Below, one piece after another: positions 1 through 5,028 of a stretch of 5,028 nucleotides of DNA; position 1 is the stretch's first letter; every line of letters starts with the position of its first letter. The translations under genes and the position numbers were made by a program. The notes beneath the pieces are model-generated. The model was not told the DNA's origin, searched no databases, and saw only the letters and a list, made by a program, of their open reading frames with translations. The stretch is from Saprospiraceae bacterium (lineage in GTDB: Bacteria > Bacteroidota > Bacteroidia > Chitinophagales > Saprospiraceae), in NCBI GenBank assembly GCA_007128085.1, contig SKYC01000326.1:1-5028 (forward strand), read 5' to 3'.

Positions 1-1
1 T

Positions 2-97
2 CATAGGCAAGCCCGCAATATTCTTCAAAATAAGTCTAAAAAAACTATCTTTGAGGCTATAGGAGCGGCCGGTGGACTTTTTTTACTATTAAAATGA
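2..97 (+). CDS. possible C-terminal end of an upstream gene (partial)
   Basis: A reading frame open from the left edge runs 31 codons to a TGA at 95-97. Its translation has a basic first half (QARNILQNKSKKT) and a hydrophobic end (AIGAAGGLFLLLK), which would suit the tail of a membrane-associated or hydrophobic-ended protein. I recognise no family. The frame is short enough to be open by chance, another frame is also open to position 62, and the candidate promoter at 46-53 lies inside it, so support is weak. If real, it ends 10 bases before the first possible start of the receptor gene and would be its operon neighbour. Sequence left of this window would settle it. Confidence 0.28.
   Translation, partial: HRQARNILQNKSKKTIFEAIGAAGGLFLLLK
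46..53 (+). promoter_or_regulatory. candidate -7 promoter element of gene 1
   Basis: TATCTTTG matches the Bacteroidota -7 consensus TAnnTTTG in all fixed positions and follows a run of seven A at 38-44. No clear TTTG -33 box is present; the best placed substitute is TTC at 24-26, 19 bases upstream. Transcription would begin near position 60, leaving a leader of about 48 bases to ATG 108 or about 108 bases to ATG 168. A related A-tract plus -7 arrangement precedes the other two genes. It would lie inside coding sequence if the upstream frame ending at 97 is real. Confidence 0.42.
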
Positions 98-107
98 CAT
101 TGAGTTT

Positions 108-2141
108 ATGACAGCAGAGGTGAAATTTAATGTAGTTACATTGTTTCTGTCCTTGTACCACTCTGCAATGAACCGTTTTGTCGGGTTCAAAAATATTTTT
201 TTATTGAGACGGTGGCCTCCCCTTTTTGGTCGAACCCTCATTTTACTTCTGATACTCCAATGGGTCGGGTCTGTTCAAATGATGGGACAAACTCAAATGC
301 CCACAGTGGTTTTGCCCGAAGAGCGGCCGGACTTCATAAATCTCAGCAATTATGTTGAAGTTTACCCCGTAGAGGAGTTTACCCAAAGCGTAGAAGAGGT
401 CATCCAATTGCCGGACAGTCTGTTTCTCAGGCGATCGGACTACACTTTCGATCGAGGGTATACAAAAGCCTGGATTCGGTTTGCAATTGTCAATACCAGT
501 GGACAAACCGTATCTGATTTTGCAAGTGCTTCCAGAGGCATGGATACGGTGGTTGTTTACGAACTCATTGGTGGCAAACCTTTTCACCTGGAAACAACCG
601 GCATTCACATTCACTCCCGGAATAAATCCATCCCTCATTCCCACAATTTATTTCATATAAACATCAACCCGGGAGATACCATTCAGTACTACACAAAAGC
701 CAGTCTCCTAAGACACTTTGACGACGACGAGTTCTTCAGTTTTAACATTCGAAAGGATCTGATTGGATTTCTGCACCATTTCTTTTACGAGAATCTATTC
801 TGGGGTTTTTTGGCCGGAATTATGATCCTTTTTTCCGTTTTTAGCCTCGTGATGTTTTTGAGCTTTAAGGAGCGGATATTCATTTATTACTCTGCTCTGA
901 TGCTCACTTTTACTCTGTATTTCCTTTCTATTCACGATATGATTGAGCGATACTCAAATCTGCCACCGGAGTTTAAATTCATTTACCTTCAGGGAATCAT
1001 CATTTCATTTCTGATTGTTTTCAATTACCTATTCATCTCAAAATATTTGAACCTCAGGGAGAACATGCCCCGCTTTTTCAAATTTTACAGCGTCTTTACC
1101 CTGCCCGTTGTCCTTATCACCACCCTCCATTACTTTATCTTTAACTTGCAGTCCATAGGATACGACGTCGCCAATTTTGCATCATTGAGTTTCCTTATCA
1201 TTAGCATGATTCCCATTTTTTACCTCTCCTACAAAAAAAACAAAGAAGCCAGGGTCTTATTGCTATCCTCGCTGTTGTTGTTTCTCGGAGCACTCACTTT
1301 TATTTTGACTTTACTGAGGGTGTTGCCCCCCAATGTACTTTCCATCAACAGTTTTCAACTGGGAGCCATAGGATTTTCCGGCACCTTGTTTTACGGATTG
1401 TTCAACAAGATCAACAGCATTCAAAAGGAAAGAATAAAGTTTCGGTTGGAAAAAGAGAAAACCGACGAATTACTATTCAATGTATTACCGGCAGAGGTTG
1501 CGAGAGAGTTAAAAGAAAAAGGCATATGTGAAGCCAGGGACTACTCAAATGTAAGTGTACTTTTTACCGACTTTAAAGACTTTACAGCCACATCGGCTGC
1601 TCTCTCGGCCAAGGAGTTGGTCAATGAGGTCAATACCTGCTATATTGCCTTTGATAAAATCATTGAAAAGTACGGCGTGGAAAAAATAAAAACCATAGGC
1701 GACTCTTACATGGCTGCGGGTGGGCTTCACCCCGACGATATGAGCGAGACTAAAAACACGGTATTGGCTGCCATCGAAATGCAGGATTTTTTGCTGAGCC
1801 GAAAAGAAGAGAGAAGTCCCGGGAATTTACACGCATTTGATATGCGAGTGGGTATACATACAGGGCCGGTGATTGCGGGAATTGTAGGTGTGAAAAAGTT
1901 TCAATACGATATCTGGGGAGACACGGTCAATACCGCCAGCAAAATTGAATCGAATGGTGAAATAGGAAAGGTCAATATTTCGGAAACCACCTACCAATTC
2001 ATCAAAGAAGATCCGGACTTTTTCTTTAAAGAGCGCCCCCCGCTCACGGTTAAGGGAAAGAGTGAGATCAACATGTGGTTTGTACAAAAGTCAAAATCGA
2101 GGGTGGATAGGGAAAAGAAACATGAATCTGAGGTCTATTGA
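108..2141 (+). CDS. 7TMR-DISM receptor with class III adenylate cyclase domain (receptor 1)
   Basis: This is a probable inner-membrane receptor converting ATP to cAMP in response to a periplasmic signal. A hydrophobic signal segment lies at about residues 42-56. The periplasmic 7TMR-DISMED2-like beta domain spans about 75-215 (AWIRF...N near 121-129, the D-V-V-V-Y strand near 146-151, NLFHININPGD at 180-190). Seven hydrophobic helices lie at about 229-252, 256-275, 290-310, 322-345, 354-374, 381-403 and 415-433. A charged helix at 434-470, containing LLFNVLPAEVARELKEKG, links to the cyclase domain at about 480-660. Metal-binding Asp are D488 (LFTDFKDFT) and D532 (TIGDSYMAAGG). Adenine-selecting K528 and D601 (FQYDIWGD) and the transition-state Asn N608 are present, and K649/K651 lie in VKGK. 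The transition-state Arg position is Lys (K612), which is unusual and may lower activity. ATG 108 has an A/T-rich leader; ATG 168 (657 aa) gives a shorter signal N-region and a length closer to gene 2, so the start is unsettled. Substrate specificity is inferred from motifs; the sensed ligand is unknown. Confidence 0.93.
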   Translation: MTAEVKFNVVTLFLSLYHSAMNRFVGFKNIFLLRRWPPLFGRTLILLLILQWVGSVQMMGQTQMPTVVLPEERPDFINLSNYVEVYPVEEFTQSVEEVIQLPDSLFLRRSDYTFDRGYTKAWIRFAIVNTSGQTVSDFASASRGMDTVVVYELIGGKPFHLETTGIHIHSRNKSIPHSHNLFHININPGDTIQYYTKASLLRHFDDDEFFSFNIRKDLIGFLHHFFYENLFWGFLAGIMILFSVFSLVMFLSFKERIFIYYSALMLTFTLYFLSIHDMIERYSNLPPEFKFIYLQGIIISFLIVFNYLFISKYLNLRENMPRFFKFYSVFTLPVVLITTLHYFIFNLQSIGYDVANFASLSFLIISMIPIFYLSYKKNKEARVLLLSSLLLFLGALTFILTLLRVLPPNVLSINSFQLGAIGFSGTLFYGLFNKINSIQKERIKFRLEKEKTDELLFNVLPAEVARELKEKGICEARDYSNVSVLFTDFKDFTATSAALSAKELVNEVNTCYIAFDKIIEKYGVEKIKTIGDSYMAAGGLHPDDMSETKNTVLAAIEMQDFLLSRKEERSPGNLHAFDMRVGIHTGPVIAGIVGVKKFQYDIWGDTVNTASKIESNGEIGKVNISETTYQFIKEDPDFFFKERPPLTVKGKSEINMWFVQKSKSRVDREKKHESEVY

Positions 2142-2180
2142 AAGTCATTGAGTGAAATTTAGGGGAATTTGAAAAAAAGA

Positions 2181-2188
2181 TTACTTTG
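2181..2188 (+). promoter_or_regulatory. candidate -7 promoter element of gene 2
   Basis: TTACTTTG matches TAnnTTTG except for T at the second position. It sits directly after a G-plus-A-tract (A at 2172-2178), much like the arrangement before gene 1. A weak -33 candidate, TTTA at 2158-2161, is 19 bases upstream. Transcription would begin near 2195, giving a leader of about 33 bases to ATG 2228. The in-frame TTG at 2186-2188 is part of this motif, which argues against TTG as the translation start. Confidence 0.36.
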
Positions 2189-2227
2189 GGCTTTGTTCAA
2201 TGTGAACATCTCAAGAACTTAAAACAG

Positions 2228-4192
2228 ATGATACCTGAAAAGTTAGTGGTGCGGTATGGAATTTTGAGAAAAAGCTACCTGTTGGTGTTGGTTCTCGCTC
2301 TGGTGCCGTGGATGGCTCTTACTGCGGAACAGGAAGGTGGCTTGACCGCCTATCAAATGACTGAAGATCAAGCCGGTTACATCAGTTTAAATAGCTATAT
2401 TAAGGTCTATCCAATTCGGGACGAAAACATCGAAATTGAGGAAGCCCTGCAAATACACGACTCATTGTTTTTCCACATCTCCCAACAGGAACAACTTGGA
2501 GAAAACCGGGGGGGGTGGGTCAAGTTCAAAATCAGCAACGAAACGGAAACTCGTCGGTTTGCCCACATAGGCATCTGCAGGGATCTGGCCCTGGTAGAAG
2601 TTTACCGGATATCCAATGGAATTCCCAGTAAAATAACAACCATTGGCAGTGATATTCATCCCTCTGAGCGCGCCATTCCCTCACCGACCAGTGTTTTTGA
2701 AGTACCGCTCGCAGCCGGTGAAACCAGTTTGTTTTACGCCCGGGCGAAACTCATGCCCAAAATGTCCAACATCCACTACTATCACTTCACCCTGGGAGAC
2801 GATTTTTTCGAATATTTCACCAATCATTTGAACCGAAATTTACTGTGGGCGATTTTTGCCGGAGTGATGATTCTGTTCTCTGTATTCAGTTTCGTCATGT
2901 TTTTCAGCTTTAAAGAGAGAATTTTTATACTCTACTCGCTTTTTATGTTTTCTCTCACCTGGTATTTTGTGAGCCAACACCAATTAATTTCTTATTACAT
3001 AAAGCTCCCGGCGGAATACTTACACAATTACATTCCGGGGATATCCATATTGTTTATAACGCTGATCAGTTATTACTATCTGGAACATTATTTGAAACTT
3101 AAGGAGCGAATGCCAAAATTCAATCTTTACTTTAAGGTTTACGCTTACTTAGCAGGATCACTGGGCATTTTACATTTCTTCATTTTCGAAAACCGGTCGA
3201 TTGGATTTGACTTATCCAATTATGCCATCGTTTTTTATTTACTTCTGACTTTATACCCCATTCTAAGACTTTATTTTAATGGTGTAAAAGAGGCAAAAGT
3301 CATGCTTTACTCCGCCATTTTATTGATTATCGGAGGGCTGACTTACACCCTTACTCTATTGAGAGTCATACCCCATAACACACTTTCAATCAACAGTTTT
3401 CAAATTGGAGCCATGGCATTTTCAGGCTTGCTGTTTTACGGACTTTTCGATAAAATAAACGCAATCCAAAAGGAGAAATTAAAATTTCGAATAGAAAAAG
3501 AAAAAACCGATGATTTACTATTTAATATACTGCCTGCTGAGGTGGCCAAAGAACTCAAAGAAAACGGGCATTTTGAAGCCCGCGACTTTTCCGCTGTCAG
3601 TGTTTTGTTTACCGATTTCAAGGACTTCACTGCTACCTCCTCCAAACTCTCTGCTGTAGAGCTTGTAAAGGAAGTCAATCACTGTTTTGTGGCATTCGAT
3701 CAAATCATGGAAAAGCACAGGGTAGAAAAAATCAAAACCATAGGCGATTCTTATATGGCTGCGGGAGGACTGGAAACCCACTCCCCTTCACAGGCAAAAG
3801 AAGTGGTTTTGGCAGGTATTGAAATGCAGGAGTTTTTGCAAAAGAGGAGGTCTGAAATCGGTCGATCCAATCGCCATGCATTCGAGATGCGGGTGGGCAT
3901 TCACACCGGTCCTGTAGTGGCCGGGATTGTGGGAGTGAAAAAATTCCAGTACGACATTTGGGGAGATACCGTCAATACTGCCAGCAGAATTGAGTCCGGC
4001 GGGGAGGTGGGAAAAGTGAATATTTCAGAGGCCACCTACCAATTCATCAAAGACGATCCGGATTTTTGCTTTGAGGAGCGCCCGGCCTTTGAAGTAAAGG
4101 GAAAGGGAATAATCAAAATGTGGTTTGTTTCAAAGTCCAAATCCAGATTGGAAAGAGAATTGGCTCAAAATAGCGAAACGGTAGTCAGCTAG
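2228..4192 (+). CDS. 7TMR-DISM receptor with class III adenylate cyclase domain (receptor 2)
   Basis: This paralogue of receptor 1 has the same order of parts and a predicted ATP-to-cAMP output. Counting from ATG 2228 (654 aa), a signal segment lies at about 16-33 after a basic N-region (VVRYGILRK), and a DISMED2-like sensor at about 45-190 (GWVKFKISN at 96-104, LVEVY at 122-126). Seven helices lie at about 205-228, 231-249, 264-286, 299-320, 329-349, 356-378 and 390-407. A signalling helix (408-445) and cyclase domain (about 455-635) follow. The catalytic set is complete: metal Asp D463 and D507, adenine-selecting K503 and D576, transition-state N583 and R587, and K624/K626. From the first helix onward it aligns with receptor 1 essentially without gaps, offset by 25 residues. 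The frame stays open up to a TTG at 2186, but ATG 2228 is preferred because it gives a normal signal peptide and the TTG overlaps the promoter motif. A run of eight G at 2508-2515 lies inside the sensor coding region. It has an 86-base gap to gene 1 and probably its own promoter. Confidence 0.94.
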   Translation: MIPEKLVVRYGILRKSYLLVLVLALVPWMALTAEQEGGLTAYQMTEDQAGYISLNSYIKVYPIRDENIEIEEALQIHDSLFFHISQQEQLGENRGGWVKFKISNETETRRFAHIGICRDLALVEVYRISNGIPSKITTIGSDIHPSERAIPSPTSVFEVPLAAGETSLFYARAKLMPKMSNIHYYHFTLGDDFFEYFTNHLNRNLLWAIFAGVMILFSVFSFVMFFSFKERIFILYSLFMFSLTWYFVSQHQLISYYIKLPAEYLHNYIPGISILFITLISYYYLEHYLKLKERMPKFNLYFKVYAYLAGSLGILHFFIFENRSIGFDLSNYAIVFYLLLTLYPILRLYFNGVKEAKVMLYSAILLIIGGLTYTLTLLRVIPHNTLSINSFQIGAMAFSGLLFYGLFDKINAIQKEKLKFRIEKEKTDDLLFNILPAEVAKELKENGHFEARDFSAVSVLFTDFKDFTATSSKLSAVELVKEVNHCFVAFDQIMEKHRVEKIKTIGDSYMAAGGLETHSPSQAKEVVLAGIEMQEFLQKRRSEIGRSNRHAFEMRVGIHTGPVVAGIVGVKKFQYDIWGDTVNTASRIESGGEVGKVNISEATYQFIKDDPDFCFEERPAFEVKGKGIIKMWFVSKSKSRLERELAQNSETVVS

Positions 4193-4422
4193 AAGACTTT
4201 CCAGTCCTATCCCGACCGCAAAAAACGCTCTCCTTTGCCCGGGTAACAGTTTTCGCCCTCTTTTTCTCTGTGGCGAATAGATTTTGCTGATCCAGAGTGA
4301 TTTCATTTAAATTGTGTTTCCCATGTACTCAACCAGGTAAATAAAAATCAATATTTCTGAAATTAAAAAACATTAAATCATATATTGAGTAAAGACCCAT
4401 CGACAACATTAAAAAATTTAAC

Positions 4423-4430
4423 TATCTTTA
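4423..4430 (+). promoter_or_regulatory. secondary candidate -7 element upstream of gene 3
   Basis: TATCTTTA differs from TAnnTTTG only in its last base. With its flanks (AACTATCTTT then AAG) it closely resembles the element before gene 1 (AACTATCTTT then GAG), and it follows an A-tract at 4411-4416. Transcription from it would start near 4437, about 45 bases before ATG 4482, similar to the leader of gene 1. It may be a second start site or a relic of the duplicated promoter. Confidence 0.25.
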
Positions 4431-4445
4431 AGCTCGAAATCAATT

Positions 4446-4453
4446 TATTTTTG
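4446..4453 (+). promoter_or_regulatory. candidate -7 promoter element of gene 3
   Basis: TATTTTTG followed by CAC is a full match to the Bacteroidota -7 consensus TAnnTTTG. The expected start near 4460 leaves a leader of about 22 bases to ATG 4482, a usual distance. No clear TTTG -33 box is seen; TTTA at 4427-4430 is only 15 bases upstream. This is the best promoter match in the window. Confidence 0.5.
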
Positions 4454-4481
4454 CACTGTTATTTACTTATCAGGCTTTCAA

Positions 4482-5028
4482 ATGGCTTCAACTAAATCCT
4501 ACCAGGTATATTTTATAAATGGTGTGTACAGGACAGTCAGGTGGTTTCTTATATGGTTTGTATTTTCTACTGTATGTTTATCCTCCGTCGTTTATTCAAT
4601 GGAAACACCGGACGAAAACCATTTTTATTACTCCTTACATTTTGAAGATGGATTTTTGTTGAAGGACTTTATCTCCGCTTATCCTGAGAGGGAGAAACCA
4701 CTAACGGTTGAAGACATACTTCTGATTCCCGACTCTCATTTTTACACCTCAAAAGACCTGCCCCTACCCTTTGATGATGTAGAAAATTATTGGATCAGGT
4801 TTAAGATTATTAACGATACCGATGAAAAAAGGACAGATTATATAGGAGGGGCATTGGGCTTTGACTCCCTTGAGGTTTACAGCGAGAAAGATGGTCAATT
4901 AACTTTTGAATTGCTCACAGGTTATAATGTCAACCCTCAATCAAAAAGAACTCCTTCACGCAGAAATCTCTTCAATTATGAATTGAACCCGGGACAGAGC
5001 ATCCAATTTTACATTAGAGTCCATCCGA
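4482..5028 (+). CDS. third 7TMR-DISM-type receptor, 5' part only (truncated by window)
   Basis: This frame is open from ATG 4482 through 182 full codons to the window edge. The N-terminus has a basic stretch (VYRTVR) then a hydrophobic signal segment at about 21-39 ending near VVYS-M. Residues about 50-182 form a DISMED2-like sensor that lines up with receptors 1 and 2: ISAYP and IPDSHFY near 64-88, YWIRFKIIND at 103-112, DSLEVY at 128-133, NLFNYELNPGQ at 162-172, then IQFYIRV. These match AWIRF/GWVKF, the V-V-V-Y/V-E-V-Y strand, and NLFHININPGD of receptor 1. The transmembrane helices and output domain lie beyond the window, so a cyclase output is only inferred from its neighbours; DISM receptors can also carry histidine kinase, GGDEF or other outputs. 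It has its own upstream promoter candidates and is 289 bases after gene 2. Confidence 0.88.
   Translation, partial: MASTKSYQVYFINGVYRTVRWFLIWFVFSTVCLSSVVYSMETPDENHFYYSLHFEDGFLLKDFISAYPEREKPLTVEDILLIPDSHFYTSKDLPLPFDDVENYWIRFKIINDTDEKRTDYIGGALGFDSLEVYSEKDGQLTFELLTGYNVNPQSKRTPSRRNLFNYELNPGQSIQFYIRVHP

Larger units (their letters stand above)
4193..4481. other. 289-base intergenic region between receptors 2 and 3
   Basis: I see no gene here: all start codons lead to very short frames (for example ATG 4323 stops after five codons). The first 90 bases are mixed composition and hold only a weak hairpin (TTCGCC at 4252-4257, GGCGAA at 4272-4277, 14-base loop, no following T-run), so no convincing terminator for gene 2. 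From about 4300 the sequence becomes strongly A/T-rich, with a repeated ATTAAAAAA (4362-4370 and 4408-4416), a small palindrome ATTTC-T-GAAAT (4353-4363), and two stacked -7-like elements. This looks like a promoter region for gene 3. Confidence 0.6.

Noticed and set aside
243..644. Minus-strand open frame of 133 codons opposite the sensor of receptor 1
   Set aside because: It lies wholly inside a well-supported + strand gene, has no recognisable domain or promoter, and looks like an antisense shadow. The other minus-strand frames (1545-1730, 1827-2087, 2462-2659, 3436-3678, 3518-3781) and the + frame at 2643-2831 were rejected for the same reason.
1326..1331. Homopolymers in gene 1 (C6 at 1326-1331 and 2036-2041, A8 at 1233-1240) as phase-variation sites
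   Set aside because: The C runs are short, and A runs of this length are common in A-rich coding sequence. No link with a switchable start or surface function is seen.
1545..2090. Output domain as a guanylate cyclase or diguanylate cyclase
   Set aside because: There is no GGDEF-type motif, and the substrate-selecting positions are Lys and Asp, which favour adenine over guanine.
2155..2170. Hairpin AAATT/AATTT after gene 1
   Set aside because: It has five A/T pairs only and is followed by an A-tract rather than a T-run on this strand; too weak for a terminator.
108..4192. Genes 1 and 2 as an assembly duplication artefact
   Set aside because: The copies differ at many synonymous and amino acid sites, strongly in the sensor half, so they are genuine and old duplicates.
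4252..4277. Hairpin TTCGCC/GGCGAA as a terminator after gene 2
   Set aside because: The stem is only six pairs with a 14-base loop, and no T-run follows, so it does not support a rho-independent terminator.
4353..4363. Palindrome ATTTC-T-GAAAT as an operator site
   Set aside because: It is short and A/T-rich, is not repeated upstream of genes 1 or 2, and could easily arise by chance in this A/T-rich stretch.
1..5028. tRNA or rRNA genes, CRISPR repeats, insertion sequences, attachment sites
   Set aside because: No repeated spacer pattern, transposase frame, terminal inverted repeats or RNA gene signature was seen on either strand.

Overview
The window carries a head-to-tail run of three paralogous receptor genes on the + strand, at 108-2141, 2228-4192 and 4482 to beyond the right edge. 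The first two are complete and share one architecture: a secretion signal, a periplasmic 7TMR-DISMED2-type sensor domain, seven transmembrane helices (7TMR-DISM), a short signalling helix, and a cytoplasmic class III nucleotide cyclase domain. The third is cut by the window end while still in the same kind of sensor domain, so its output domain is not visible.

The organism is most likely a member of the Bacteroidota. The 7TMR-DISM family is common there. TAnnTTTG-type -7 elements sit upstream of each gene, the starts lack clear Shine-Dalgarno sequences and lie in A/T-rich leaders, and base composition is moderate. The evidence is indirect and no genus can be named.

Layout: bases 1-107 hold a leader with a candidate promoter and possibly the last 31 codons of an upstream + strand gene. 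Gene 1 (677 aa, or 657 aa from an internal ATG) follows. An 86-base gap with a candidate promoter leads to gene 2 (654 aa from ATG 2228). A 289-base A/T-rich non-coding gap with two stacked candidate -7 elements then leads to the truncated gene 3.

How they work together (inference): each receptor would sense a periplasmic ligand, possibly carbohydrate-like, and set cytoplasmic cyclic nucleotide production. The substrate-pocket residues (Lys and Asp, as in animal transmembrane adenylate cyclase C2) point to ATP to cAMP. The cyclase ends of genes 1 and 2 are nearly the same (by eye about three quarters identical) while the sensor ends differ much more, which suggests different inputs feeding one second messenger. 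Gene 1 has Lys where the transition-state Arg is expected and gene 2 keeps Arg, so the two may differ in activity or work as a mixed dimer.
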